From: Streptomyces sp. NBC_01351
GTDB lineage: Bacteria > Actinomycetota > Actinomycetes > Streptomycetales > Streptomycetaceae
Length of the DNA: 64,000 nt
Direction: 5' to 3'
NCBI RefSeq assembly: GCF_036237315.1
Contig: NZ_CP108356.1
Coordinates: forward strand, 7,135,501-7,199,500
Within the stretch, counting starts at the first letter, position 1, and every line of letters starts with the position of its first letter. Positions 25,605 through 34,099 of the stretch are shown here, piece after piece. The notes under the pieces are model-generated. The model was not told the origin of the DNA. It made no database searches and saw only the letters and a program-made list of their open reading frames with translations. The position numbers and the translations under genes are program-made.

Positions 25605-25862
25605 TCACGTACCCGTCATCAGGGCGCCGTTGACGAGATCGAGGAACTCCTGCGGAGACTTGCACCGGTCCGCGTCGGGCGGAAGGGGCCGGCTGTGCCG
25701 GTTCTCCAGTTCGCCGACGATGCCCAGCAGGCCCAGGGAGTCCAGGCCCCACTCGTCGAACCCCGAGTCGGGGCGGCTCGCCATCTCACGGGCGTCGACC
25801 GTGACGCCGGCGCCCTTCTTCATCAGGACGGCCAGTTCTTCCATGGTCAGTCGATCGGTCAT
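25605..25862 (-). CDS. Acyl carrier protein
   Basis: An 85-residue acyl carrier protein. The phosphopantetheine site is Ser42 in the D-S-L-G-L-L motif (W-G-L-D-S-L). The size and helical pattern match type II PKS ACPs, and the closest expected family is whiE ORFV-type. ATG 25862 was chosen because GAGGAG sits 10 bases upstream; a TTG at 25871 is in frame but too close to that site. It follows the SchA/CurD gene by 13 bp and must be co-transcribed with it. No ketosynthase or chain-length factor is nearby, so the ACP would need to be loaded by proteins encoded elsewhere. Confidence 0.85.
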   Translation of the reverse strand: MTDRLTMEELAVLMKKGAGVTVDAREMASRPDSGFDEWGLDSLGLLGIVGELENRHSRPLPPDADRCKSPQEFLDLVNGALMTGT

Positions 25863-25875
25863 GACGGACAACTCC

Positions 25876-26976
25876 TCAGGCTCGGGCCGGCTGACGCCGG
25901 TCGGTGATCAGGCGCATTTCGGAGCGCGCGAGGAAGCGCGAGATCTCCTGGTCGGTGGTGGGCACTCCGTCCTTGGCACTGTCCAGCAGCCGGGCCAGCA
26001 CGGCCGCCTTGTGGCCGCCCTCGACGCCGAGCGCCAGGGCCGGCCGGGCGTCCAGCGGGCCGCGCACGTCCAGGAGCCGGACGACCACGTCGTCCCGCTG
26101 GAAGACGGTGCTCGATTTGAGGGGGCTCGTCGGATCGTCCACGGCCGCCTCGTCCTGGCGCGCGAGCAGCCGGGCGAGTGCCATGCCGCAGCCGTCCTTC
26201 GCGGGGTAGAAGAGGGCGTGCCGCCCGAGGTCGGCGCTCTCGCTCCGGCCCTCCGCCACGTGGTGCACTGCCGGGAGGGCCGCCCGGGTGAAGAACATCC
26301 GGGCCGAAGCCGGGTCGCCGAGGTCCCGGTCCATCTCCAGGTACGGGTTGATCGCCTCCTCCAGCGCCCTGACCTCCGGCTGCCGGGACACGTGGCGCAG
26401 CGCCGCGAGCAGGTCGCCCTCCACCTCGACCGCCCGCACGACGCGGTTGCCGTGCATGAAGAGGGAGGTGCGGCGCAGCCGGGTGCTCTCGTCGACCCGG
26501 GCCTGCGGGGAGGCGTACGAGGCCAGCAGCTCGGCCACTTCGGGCTCGCTGCCCGGTTTGACGGTGAACGTGAGGGCGTGGCGCACCACGCCGTCCCCGC
26601 GCCGCGGGGCGGAGGTGACCGGGGCGGCGGAGTCCTTGCCGGCCTCGCGCATGACGCTGAAGCGCAGCGAGCGGGTGTCCCGTACGCAACCGTGCAGCGG
26701 CTGTACCGACGCGACGTGCGCCTCGCTGTTCACCCAGGCGAGGAACCGCGGCGCGCTCTCCCACTCGCTGGTGATCAGCCACTGGGAGGGGTTCTCGATC
26801 GACTGGCACAGTTCGTCGCTGATGTGCCCGGGGACGGAGGACACCTGCTCGCGCAGGTGCTCGTACACCTCCAGGAACCGGTTCTGAGCGTCGTCGTACA
26901 GATCCAGCAGCAGCACGACCCGAAGTCTCGAGCCGTCGAAGGCGGACTGGGATATCCGTTCCGACAAGGTTGTCAT
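25876..26976 (-). CDS. SchA/CurD-like domain protein with N-terminal antibiotic-monooxygenase fold
   Basis: A 366-residue protein of the SchA/CurD family (whiE ORFI type) found in spore-pigment clusters. The N-terminal 115 residues form an ABM-like ferredoxin fold (RVVLLLDLYDDAQNRFLEVYEHLREQV and W-L-I-T-S-E-W-E-S). The middle, about 130-250, is the SchA/CurD domain (RHALTFTVKPGSEPEVAELLASY, MHGNRVVRAVEVEGDLLAALRHVSRQPEVRALEE). The C-terminal third repeats a similar beta-alpha pattern. ATG 26976 has a good AAGGAG ribosome binding site. Proteins of this family are needed for spore-pigment synthesis but their reaction is unknown. It is divergent from the FAD hydroxylase, as in the S. coelicolor whiE locus. 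Confidence 0.85.
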   Translation of the reverse strand: MTTLSERISQSAFDGSRLRVVLLLDLYDDAQNRFLEVYEHLREQVSSVPGHISDELCQSIENPSQWLITSEWESAPRFLAWVNSEAHVASVQPLHGCVRDTRSLRFSVMREAGKDSAAPVTSAPRRGDGVVRHALTFTVKPGSEPEVAELLASYASPQARVDESTRLRRTSLFMHGNRVVRAVEVEGDLLAALRHVSRQPEVRALEEAINPYLEMDRDLGDPASARMFFTRAALPAVHHVAEGRSESADLGRHALFYPAKDGCGMALARLLARQDEAAVDDPTSPLKSSTVFQRDDVVVRLLDVRGPLDARPALALGVEGGHKAAVLARLLDSAKDGVPTTDQEISRFLARSEMRLITDRRQPARA

Positions 26977-27122
26977 CGTTCACACTCCTTCGGGACGTCG
27001 CGGTCGCCACGGGCGGCGCCACCCGAACCGATCGTTGTCCCGCAAACCCACCGGCGCGAGAGGGGAGAACCAAGCGGGTGAACGGGCGAGGGAAGGGTCC
27101 TCCGGCAGGGCATGGGTGAGGC

Positions 27123-28766
27123 ATGAAGGAAAACGTCGGCCTCCGCGTCCCGGTCCTCGTCGTGGGCGGCTCGCTGGTGGGCCTGTGCACCTCGCTGTTC
27201 CTCGGCCGGCACGGCATCGGTCACGTGCTCGTCGAGAAGCACGCGGGCACCTCGACGCATCCGCGCGGACGCGGCATCAACGTACGGACCATGGAGCTCT
27301 TCCGGGTCGCGGGCGTCGAGGACCGGATCCGGGCGGCGGCGAGCGTCCTGGCGGGCAACCACGGCATCCTGCAGGGCGGCTCGCTCACCGGTGACGACCA
27401 GGAATGGCTGTTCGAGGAGATCGACCCCGGAGGCGCGCTGGCCCGCTTCAGCCCGGCGGCGTGGTGCCTGTGCAGCCAGAACGACATCGAGCCGGTCCTC
27501 AAGTCCGTGACCCCCTCGCTCGGGGCCGACCTCCGGTTCTCCACCGAGCTGCTCTCCTTCGACCAGGACACGACCGGGGTGAGCGCCGTCCTGAAGAACC
27601 GGGAGACCGGGGAGCACACCCTCGTGCGCGCCGACTACCTCGTCGCCGCCGACGGCCCGCGCAGCCCCGTACGGGAGGAGCTCCGCATCGGGCAGAGCGG
27701 CCCCGGCGACCTGTTCCACAACGTGAGCATCACCTTCCGGTCCCGCGGCCTCGCGGCGGTGGTCGGCGACCGGCGCTTCATCGTCTGCTACCTGACCAGG
27801 CCCGACGCGGACGGGGCCCTGCTGCCCGTGGACAACGCCGAGCGGTGGGTCTTCCACGCGCCGTGGCACCCCGACCGGGGCGAAACACTGGAGGACTTCA
27901 CGGACGAGCGCTGCGTCCGGCACATCCGGGAGGCGGTCGGCGCCCCCGACCTGGACGTGGAGATCACCGGGAAGGCCCCGTGGCACGCCGCCGAGCGGGT
28001 CGCCGAGCGGTTTGCGGCCGGCCGGGTCTTCCTCGCCGGCGACTCCGCCCACGAGATGTCCCCCACCGGCGCGTTCGGCTCGAACACCGGCATCCAGGAC
28101 GCCCACAACCTGGCCTGGAAGATCGCCGCGGTGCTCAAGGGCTGGGCGGGACCGGGACTGCTGGAGAGCTACGAGGCCGAGCGGCTGCCGGTGGCCCGGG
28201 CGACGAGCGAGCGCGCCTCGGCCCGCTCGGCGGAGCACAGCCACCCGGGCTACGAGCCCGACCCGGCGACCATCCCCCCGGGAGGCGGCCGGCAGGGCGG
28301 GGTCCTGTCCGTGGCCATGGGCTACCGCTACCACCGGGGCGCGGTCCTGGGCGCCGACCAGGACCAGCCCGTCGTACCCGAGCGGATGCGGCCGGCCGGC
28401 GATCCGGGCACGCGGGCGCCGCACATGTGGCTCCGCCGTTCCGGGGAGGCGGTGTCGACCGTGGACCTCTACGAGCGGTCCTTCGTGCTGCTCAGCTCCG
28501 AGGGCACGCCGTGGAGGGACGCGGCGCGGTCCGTCGCCGGGCAGCTGGGTGTGGACCTGGCCGCCTACGCGATCGGCAGCGGGCCCGGGGCAGACCTGTC
28601 CCCGCAGGACGGCGACACCGACTGGGCGCAGGCGCACGGCACGACCCCGGCGGGAGCCGTCCTGGTACGGCCCGACGGATTCGTGGCCTGGCGGTGGCCG
28701 CAGGACGCGGAGGACCCGGAAGCCGTCCTGCACGAGGTGCTGACCACGCTGCTCCACCGGTCCTGA
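27123..28766 (+). CDS. FAD-dependent aromatic hydroxylase (whiE ORFVIII type)
   Basis: A 547-residue flavoprotein of the p-hydroxybenzoate hydroxylase class. The FAD-binding motifs are GGSLVGLCTSLFLGRHG with the E-K-H terminus (about residues 15-40), RADYLVAADGPRSPVR, and GRVFLAGDSAHEMSPTGAFGSNTGIQDAHNLAWK. Such enzymes hydroxylate polyketide rings with NAD(P)H and O2. ATG 27123 has GGTGAGG directly upstream. It is divergent from the SchA/CurD gene with a 146-bp gap, the same arrangement as whiE ORFI/ORFVIII. A late oxidation of a polyketide pigment is the best guess. Confidence 0.87.
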   Translation: MKENVGLRVPVLVVGGSLVGLCTSLFLGRHGIGHVLVEKHAGTSTHPRGRGINVRTMELFRVAGVEDRIRAAASVLAGNHGILQGGSLTGDDQEWLFEEIDPGGALARFSPAAWCLCSQNDIEPVLKSVTPSLGADLRFSTELLSFDQDTTGVSAVLKNRETGEHTLVRADYLVAADGPRSPVREELRIGQSGPGDLFHNVSITFRSRGLAAVVGDRRFIVCYLTRPDADGALLPVDNAERWVFHAPWHPDRGETLEDFTDERCVRHIREAVGAPDLDVEITGKAPWHAAERVAERFAAGRVFLAGDSAHEMSPTGAFGSNTGIQDAHNLAWKIAAVLKGWAGPGLLESYEAERLPVARATSERASARSAEHSHPGYEPDPATIPPGGGRQGGVLSVAMGYRYHRGAVLGADQDQPVVPERMRPAGDPGTRAPHMWLRRSGEAVSTVDLYERSFVLLSSEGTPWRDAARSVAGQLGVDLAAYAIGSGPGADLSPQDGDTDWAQAHGTTPAGAVLVRPDGFVAWRWPQDAEDPEAVLHEVLTTLLHRS

Positions 28767-28782
28767 ACCCGCGGGAGCCGCT

Positions 28783-29445
28783 CTACCGGCGCTGTGTGAT
28801 CCCGGCGCGCAGGAGGCCTTCGGCCCGGTCCGTGCTCGCGGGCGTTCCGCCGTCGTGGGTGACGAGGGCGGCCACGTGCTCGGTCATCGTGTCGAGGATC
28901 TCCGCCGCGGCCTTGTCGTCGCCGAGCACGAGGAGGTTCAGGGTCAGCCCGTCGGTCATGGCCACCAGATAGCGGGCCAGCGCGGGCAACGGGATGCGCA
29001 GTTCGAACTCCACGCTGTCCCGCAGCTCTTCGAGGAGCTGGGTGTAGGTCCCGGCGTACACCTCGTACTGCCGCCGTGCCAGATGCCCGAAGCCGGGCTG
29101 GCGCAGGGCGTACTGGGTGAGCTCGTAGGTGAGCAGGTGCGTGCCCGGATGGGCGGCCACGTGGTCCCAGTAGGCCCGGAAGCCGGCCCGGACGGTCTCG
29201 TGGAGGGTGGCCTTCGGCTGGATCGCCTCCCGCACCACGCTGATGTACTCGTCGGTGATCGCGGTGATGACGGATTCGAGCAGGGCCTGCTTGGAGTCGA
29301 AGCAGTAGTGGAAGACGCTCAGCGACACGCCCGCCTCCGCGGCGATGGACCGCGTCGTCGTCCGGGCGACCCCGTCGCGGGTCATGGCGCGGATCGCGGC
29401 CTCGGTCAGCTGCCGACGGCGCTCGGCGGACGGCATCCGTGCCAT
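28783..29445 (-). CDS. TetR/AcrR family transcriptional regulator
   Basis: A 220-residue regulator with a TetR HTH in the first 60 residues (RRRQLTEAAIRAMTRDGVARTTTRSIAAEAGVSLSVFHYCFDSKQALLESV). The remaining residues are a ligand-binding helical domain that looks like PaaR/TetR_C groups with T-H-L-L-T-Y-E-L-T. ATG 29445 has a GGAGGGA ribosome binding site. It converges with the FAD hydroxylase with only a 16-bp gap, so it may control the pigment-like locus or the following peptidase gene. The ligand is unknown. Confidence 0.87.
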   Translation of the reverse strand: MARMPSAERRRQLTEAAIRAMTRDGVARTTTRSIAAEAGVSLSVFHYCFDSKQALLESVITAITDEYISVVREAIQPKATLHETVRAGFRAYWDHVAAHPGTHLLTYELTQYALRQPGFGHLARRQYEVYAGTYTQLLEELRDSVEFELRIPLPALARYLVAMTDGLTLNLLVLGDDKAAAEILDTMTEHVAALVTHDGGTPASTDRAEGLLRAGITQRR

Positions 29446-29471
29446 CGGGTCCCTCCGGTTGTGGTGACGGG

Positions 29472-29504
29472 GCCGGCCGGATCAGGAGTCCTGATCCGGC
29501 CGGC
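29472..29504 (-). terminator. Hairpin between peptidase gene and TetR gene
   Basis: A 16-bp perfect inverted repeat (arm GCCGGCCGGATCAGGA) with one central base lies 38 bp after the stop of the minus-strand peptidase gene. It is likely its terminator. Confidence 0.65.
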
Positions 29505-29541
29505 ACCGGAGCGTTCCCGCGCGGGGTCAGCTGCTGCGGGG

Positions 29542-31605
29542 TCAGCTGCTGTACACGCCGACCTCGTGGAGGGAGTAGCCCCACTGGGTGCCGCGTTGCA
29601 CCCCGTGGACGCGTACGTAGCGGGCCGAGACTCCGGAGAACAGTGCCGTGTCCAGGCCGCCGTCGCCGGTGGTCGTGGACCATGCGGACTGCCAGTTCGT
29701 GCCGTCGGACGAGACCTCGACGCGGTAGCCCTTACCGTACGCGCGCTCCCAGTCGAGGGTGACGCGCTTGACCAGGTTCGTGGTCCCGAGGTCGATCCGG
29801 AGCCACTGGTCGTCGCTCCAGTCGCTCGCCCAGCGGCTGCCCCGGTCCCCGTCCACGGCCCGGCCCGGCGCGTAGCTGACGAACGGGTTCCACTCGGCCG
29901 AGCTGGCGGAGGTGGGGGCACCCGCCGCGAGGTTCACGCCGGCCCTGTGCCGCTCGGAGGCGCCCCAGGTGCCGAGGTAGGACTCGGCGCCCTTGAAGAG
30001 GTCGTCCACCACGTCCTGGCCGCCGACGATCCGGATGTCCTCGATCCAGTCCGGGACCAGGCCGTAGTGCGAGGCACCGTCGGTGTTGAGGTCCCAGGTG
30101 CGCTGCCCGGTGGTCTGCTTGTCGATGACGGAGCCGCCGTCGGTGCTGCGGAAGGGGTAGCGCACGGGGTTGGGGGTATCGGCCCCGCGGGGCCCCGGCC
30201 AGCCGCCGACGCCGTTCATGTCGGTGCCGTACCCGTAGCCGACGTTGTACTTGTCGCGCAGCGCGTCCGTACGCTTCGCCTCCGCGCTGAACCCCTCGGC
30301 GCCGCCCATGTACTGGGCGATGAAGCCGCCGAGCTTGTAGACCCGCTCGGTCCAGTCCAGGTCCATCCAGCTGTGCGAGGAGATCACCCCGGGGTACGAC
30401 TCGCTCTCCAGGATGTCGAAGGCCCGGCCGGCGGCCTTGACGCCCATGTGGTCGATCTCCAGCATCATTTTGCGTTTCATCATGCCGCGCACCGCGTACT
30501 CACCGAGCTCGGTCAGACCACGGGTGTTGCACTGCGCGCCCGCCGCGTACGAGGGCACGGCCACGCCCGCCGGGAGCTGCTTCTCCGCCGAGGGCGCCGC
30601 CGCGAGCCCGATGGGGTTGTCGTGCTGCGGGCCGGTGCACTGCTCGGTCTTCCAGAAGGTGCCGGTCGACAGGAACTGGCCCACGTTGATCGCGGTGCCG
30701 AGCGCGCCCTGGTCGAAGCGGACCCCGCACAGGGCGTTGTCGAACTTGTGGCAGAGGAACATGCTGCGCACGCCCAGCTGGTGCAGCTCGTCCAGACCGC
30801 GGTCGATGTCCGCCTTGGAGCACTGCGCGACGTCCAGGATCTGCTTGCAGCCGAACGGTTCGGAGGTCTCGACGCCGAGGACGACGGCGAGCTTGCCCTG
30901 CTCGATCACCTGGCGGGCCTGCGCGGAGTCGGTGACGATGCGGAACCAGCCCTTGCCGGGGCCGCCGTACATCTTGTCGATGTAGGCCTGCATCTCGTAC
31001 GTCTTCTGCGCCTCCAGGCGGATGGCGGTCATCTCGTCGCAGCCGCGGTCCTTGAAGAAGTAGACCGAGCAGATCACGCCATTGGTGACGAGGTCGTTGA
31101 CGAGCACCCGCTGGCCGCCGCGCCAGGCGCGCTCCACCCAGGCGTAGTAGTTCTGCTGGTGGGTGAGCGAGTCGTGGGCGGGCCAGTCCTTGAAGGTGGG
31201 CCAGCCGTCCGGGTCGTGCTTGCCGTCGCCGCCCTTGGTGATGAAGTCGAAGATCGCGAGGGAGCCGTCCGGGTAGTGCTCGGGGCAGTCCTTGAGGGCG
31301 TCGGCGATGCCCTGCTCGGAGAACGGCTTGCCGCAGATGAGACGGCCGCCGAAGCCCTCGTTGGACATCAGGTGGTCGTGGGCGTCGACGAAGCCGCGGA
31401 CCTTGCCCTGGGCATCGGTGCCCTTGAAGGGCTCGCCGGTGACGTTGATCTGGGAGTCGGGCGCGGGCCGGGCGACCGGGTTCCACCAGCCGGGATCGGC
31501 CGAGGAGGTGGTCGCGGGCCCGATCACCAGGGCCACCACGGTGAGGAGGATCGAGAGGACCGCGAGGCGTCTGCGCCGGAAACGCGGGAGGGGGGTCATG
31601 TGCAT
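29542..31605 (-). CDS. Secreted membrane-dipeptidase-like (M19) protein with C-terminal discoidin domain
   Basis: About 687 residues. A signal peptide (RRRRLAVLSILLTVVALVIG, cleavage near SSA-DP) exports it. The first about 530 residues are an amidohydrolase-type domain: DAHDHLMSNEGFGG near the N-terminus, VLGVETSEPFG, MFLCHKFDNALCG, MLEIDHMGVKA and GVISSHSWMD carry the metal-ligand histidines and acids typical of the M19 dipeptidase fold. The C-terminal about 135 residues form an F5/8 type C discoidin domain (NLAAGAPTSASSAEW, GYRVEVSSDG), a carbohydrate-binding module. ATG 31605 was chosen although its ribosome binding site is weak; ATG 31638 and ATG 31599 are in-frame options. The combination suggests cleavage of extracellular peptides or glycopeptides. 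Substrate unknown. Confidence 0.72.
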   Translation of the reverse strand: MHMTPLPRFRRRRLAVLSILLTVVALVIGPATTSSADPGWWNPVARPAPDSQINVTGEPFKGTDAQGKVRGFVDAHDHLMSNEGFGGRLICGKPFSEQGIADALKDCPEHYPDGSLAIFDFITKGGDGKHDPDGWPTFKDWPAHDSLTHQQNYYAWVERAWRGGQRVLVNDLVTNGVICSVYFFKDRGCDEMTAIRLEAQKTYEMQAYIDKMYGGPGKGWFRIVTDSAQARQVIEQGKLAVVLGVETSEPFGCKQILDVAQCSKADIDRGLDELHQLGVRSMFLCHKFDNALCGVRFDQGALGTAINVGQFLSTGTFWKTEQCTGPQHDNPIGLAAAPSAEKQLPAGVAVPSYAAGAQCNTRGLTELGEYAVRGMMKRKMMLEIDHMGVKAAGRAFDILESESYPGVISSHSWMDLDWTERVYKLGGFIAQYMGGAEGFSAEAKRTDALRDKYNVGYGYGTDMNGVGGWPGPRGADTPNPVRYPFRSTDGGSVIDKQTTGQRTWDLNTDGASHYGLVPDWIEDIRIVGGQDVVDDLFKGAESYLGTWGASERHRAGVNLAAGAPTSASSAEWNPFVSYAPGRAVDGDRGSRWASDWSDDQWLRIDLGTTNLVKRVTLDWERAYGKGYRVEVSSDGTNWQSAWSTTTGDGGLDTALFSGVSARYVRVHGVQRGTQWGYSLHEVGVYSS

Positions 31606-31755
31606 GTCATCATCACGTCTTCGCTCGGCCGATGGCACGGTGGGGGATCCGATCGAGAATCTCGACTACTGACAGCAGAGTCAATAGTCCGGGACGCTTG
31701 ACCTGATGAATCGTCAGGGGCGGGCCGCCGGGTCGGCCGGAAATATACTGTCCGG

Positions 31756-32115
31756 ATGACCGAGACCCCTTTGCCCCCCTGCCCGGAATGCTCCGGCGAG
31801 TACACCTACGAGATGGGCGCCCTGCTCGTCTGCCCCGAGTGCGGGCACGAGTGGCAGCCCGCATCCGCCGAGGCCGCGGACGCCGCCTCCGAGGAGCGGG
31901 TGATCAAGGACTCGGTGGGCAACGTGCTGGCGGACGGTGACACCGTCACGGTCGTCAAGGGGCTGAAGGTCAAGGGCAGCACCTCCGGCATCAAGGCCGG
32001 CACGAAGGTGCGCAACATCCGCCTCGTCGACGGGGTCGACGGCCACGACATCGACTGCCGGATCGAGGGCTTCGGCAACATGCAGCTGAAGTCCAGCGTG
32101 GTCAGGAAGGGCTGA
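31756..32115 (+). CDS. yjdM: PhnA/YjdM family zinc-ribbon protein
   Basis: A 119-residue protein starting ATG 31756. The N-terminal 33 residues form a zinc ribbon with two C-P-E-C knuckles (C-P-E-C-S-G and C-P-E-C-G-H-E-W). The C-terminal domain (residues about 48-115) with VIKDSVGNVLADGDTVTVVKGLKVKGS is the SH3-like PhnA domain. Homologues are widespread and often stress-related; PhnA was named for phosphonate genes, but its enzymatic role there is doubtful. It is divergent from the peptidase gene, and nothing nearby suggests phosphonate metabolism. Confidence 0.88.
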   Translation: MTETPLPPCPECSGEYTYEMGALLVCPECGHEWQPASAEAADAASEERVIKDSVGNVLADGDTVTVVKGLKVKGSTSGIKAGTKVRNIRLVDGVDGHDIDCRIEGFGNMQLKSSVVRKG

Positions 32116-32151
32116 CCGGCTTACCCGCGCTGACCGGCTGGAGGCGGCGGG

Positions 32152-33114
32152 TCAGCGCTGCGCGCGGTCCCGCCAGTACGTGTACTGCTGCATCGGCTCG
32201 CCGCTGAGCCGCCACGGCCACTCGGTGACCGTGCCGTCGATCAGCTGGAAGACCTCGCCCGCGTCCCGGCTGCGATTGGCCTGCACGAGGGCGAAGGCCA
32301 GCAGGTTGAGATCGGCCTTGGTCGCCGCGTGGTGCAGGAACCCCGGGCTCTTCCAGTTCGCGTACGCCCGGTCGAGGATGGGCGCGGCGGGAGCGCTCGC
32401 CCAGTGCCGGCGCGCCATGAGCGTGCTCAGGTCGTCCTCGGCGGCGCCGGTGTGGTGCCGCCGGACGGTCGCCGTCAGCTCTATGCCCGCGGTGGGCGCG
32501 TTGGCCGGCATGCGCGAGCGGGAGGCGTCGATGAATTCGAGCACCTGCATGTGCGAGCCGCACTCGTCCGGCGAGAGGTAGCCGAGCATCTGCAGGTGCG
32601 CCTCGCGGTTCCAGGTGTCCCGGGCCAGGACCTCCTGCCATATCTGGAACACCTCCTGGGAGGGGCGCCGCAGGAGCCGCAGGACCCCCAGGAGCACCAC
32701 CCAGGGAGTGGGGTCGGCGGGCTGGAGGTCCGCTGCGTTGTAGCAGGCGTCGACCGTCGCCTGGGCGTCGTCCAGATCCCCCTTGCGGGAGCCGCGGACC
32801 AGGTCCGACCAGGCCTGCAGGAGCAGGGCGTCGCCGTTCCCCGGGCGCCGGGCGGGCCACGTCCGTACGAAGTTGGAGTGGGCCGTGCTCTGGGCCAGGA
32901 CGCCCATCCGGTGCGCACGCCGGTCCCAGTCCGTGCCGGCCTCCGCGAGCAGTTGCTCCACCTGCGCGATCTGGAGGTCCGCGAGCCCCGGGGAGGGGCT
33001 GCCGTCCAACGCCTTCAGGACCCGGCCGAGTTGGCTGTCGTCGAGCTCAGGTGCGAGGCGCGGCTTGCGGCGGCGGCTTCCGAAGATCGGCATGCCGGGA
33101 GGATAGGAGATCAT
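32152..33114 (-). CDS. Conserved hypothetical protein, helical repeat-like
   Basis: A 320-residue cytoplasmic protein without signal peptide or membrane segments. It is rich in Leu/Ala helices and Trp, with DDAQATVDACYNAADLQPADPTPWVVLLGVL suggesting tetratricopeptide-like repeats. The C-terminal half contains PAAPILDRAYANWKSP and LIDGTVTEWPWRL. ATG 33114 is preceded by AAGGG; ATG 33093 is an in-frame alternative that many annotators would choose. I do not recognise a catalytic motif. Similar proteins occur in Streptomyces without known function. Confidence 0.68.
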   Translation of the reverse strand: MISYPPGMPIFGSRRRKPRLAPELDDSQLGRVLKALDGSPSPGLADLQIAQVEQLLAEAGTDWDRRAHRMGVLAQSTAHSNFVRTWPARRPGNGDALLLQAWSDLVRGSRKGDLDDAQATVDACYNAADLQPADPTPWVVLLGVLRLLRRPSQEVFQIWQEVLARDTWNREAHLQMLGYLSPDECGSHMQVLEFIDASRSRMPANAPTAGIELTATVRRHHTGAAEDDLSTLMARRHWASAPAAPILDRAYANWKSPGFLHHAATKADLNLLAFALVQANRSRDAGEVFQLIDGTVTEWPWRLSGEPMQQYTYWRDRAQR

Positions 33115-33170
33115 CCGGTGTTCAAACCCTTTTCGCGGGGGATCGTTATGCGCGGAGGGGATTCGAGATC

Positions 33171-34022
33171 CTACTGTCTCGTACGGTGAGACGACGGCGC
33201 CAGGAAGGCCCTGACGGCGGCCGCGAACCGGTCGGCGTCGTCGATCCACGGGTAGTGCCCCGCCCCCGGCTGCACCACGAGATCCGCGTCGGGGAAGAGC
33301 CCGGCGTACTCGTCGGCCATCGGGGGCGGGCTGTTGAGGTCGAACTCCCCGGTGAGCACGAGCACGGAGCGGTCGAAGGCGGCGAGCGCCGCGCGCGTGA
33401 CCTCCGGGTCGAAGGCCCCCTCGGCCCCGAACCCGGCGACGGCCTCCTGGTTGTCCGGCTGGGCGGCGGCGTGCCGCTCGCGGGCCGCGGCGTCCCAACG
33501 GCCCCAGAAGAAGGGTGCGATGGCCTCCGCGTCGCCGCCCCGGCCCTCGGTGAGCTCCACCAAAGCCGCGAACGCCGCCGGGAACCACGGCTCGCCCTTG
33601 CGGAGCAGGGCGCACGCGCGCCGTGTCTCCCCGGTGATCTCCAGGCCGACGGCCCGAACGCTGGGGCCGACCAGGGTGAGCCTGCCGACGCGCTCCGGGT
33701 GCCTGGCCGCGTACTGGACGGCGATGTTCGTGCCGGCCGAGTGGGCCAGCAGGTCCATCCGGGGGAGTCCCAGGTGGGCGCGCAGCGCCTCGACGTCCTC
33801 GACGAGGCGGTCGCAGCGGTAGGAGGAGGGGTCCTCGGGGAGCGCTGACCCGCCGGTGCCGCGCAGGTCCGGGACGATCAGCCGGTGGTGTGCGGACAGC
33901 CCGCCGAGGTCGCCGAGGTAGGCGGAGTCGGCGGGGCCTCCGGGGATGCAGACGACGGGATCGCCGTCGCCGGTCACGCGGTAGGCGAGGAGGGTTCCGT
34001 CAGGTGCGGAGAAGGTGGTCAT
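33171..34022 (-). CDS. Alpha/beta-fold hydrolase, proline-iminopeptidase-like
   Basis: A 283-residue alpha/beta hydrolase. The catalytic nucleophile lies in LLAHSAGTNIAVQYAARHP, a G-x-S-x-G-type elbow that here reads AHSAG. The oxyanion region is PGGPADSAYLGDL and the PDLRGTGGSALPEDPSSYRCDRLVEDVEAL segment is typical of prolyl aminopeptidase-like enzymes. A late GAGHYPWIDDADRFA supplies the catalytic His. ATG 34022 follows a GGCAGGA ribosome binding site; an upstream in-frame ATG at 34043 lies inside the operator. The gene diverges from an HTH gene over a palindrome at 34040-34069. The substrate is not identifiable. Confidence 0.82.
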   Translation of the reverse strand: MTTFSAPDGTLLAYRVTGDGDPVVCIPGGPADSAYLGDLGGLSAHHRLIVPDLRGTGGSALPEDPSSYRCDRLVEDVEALRAHLGLPRMDLLAHSAGTNIAVQYAARHPERVGRLTLVGPSVRAVGLEITGETRRACALLRKGEPWFPAAFAALVELTEGRGGDAEAIAPFFWGRWDAAARERHAAAQPDNQEAVAGFGAEGAFDPEVTRAALAAFDRSVLVLTGEFDLNSPPPMADEYAGLFPDADLVVQPGAGHYPWIDDADRFAAAVRAFLAPSSHRTRQ

Positions 34023-34039
34023 GGCCGGGATCCTGCCAC

Positions 34040-34069
34040 TCATAACCGGGTTGTACAACCTGGTTATGA
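34040..34069. promoter_or_regulatory. 30-bp near-perfect palindrome between divergent genes
   Basis: A palindrome centred between 34054 and 34055, with arms TCATAACC and GGTTATGA around a GGTTGTACAACC core. Fourteen of fifteen mirrored pairs match. It overlaps the start region of the hydrolase gene (its ends lie just before ATG 34022) and the -35 region of the divergent HTH gene. The TTGTACAA core is a common shape of TetR- and related-regulator operators. An autoregulated switch by the adjacent HTH protein is plausible but unproven. Confidence 0.65.
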
Positions 34070-34087
34070 GGGTGGGCGTGCCGGGTG

Positions 34088-34093
34088 TATAAG
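34088..34093 (+). promoter_or_regulatory. -10 element of a leaderless HTH transcript
   Basis: TATAAG ends six bases before ATG 34100, so transcription would begin at or next to the start codon. No ribosome binding site precedes that ATG. The -35 region would fall at about 34064-34070, inside the palindrome, so binding there would block it. Confidence 0.5.
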
Positions 34094-34099
34094 TGAGCC

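Noticed and set aside
28855..31701. 948-codon open frame on the plus strand opposite the dipeptidase and TetR genes
   Set aside because: It shows no motif and mirrors two well-defined minus-strand genes.
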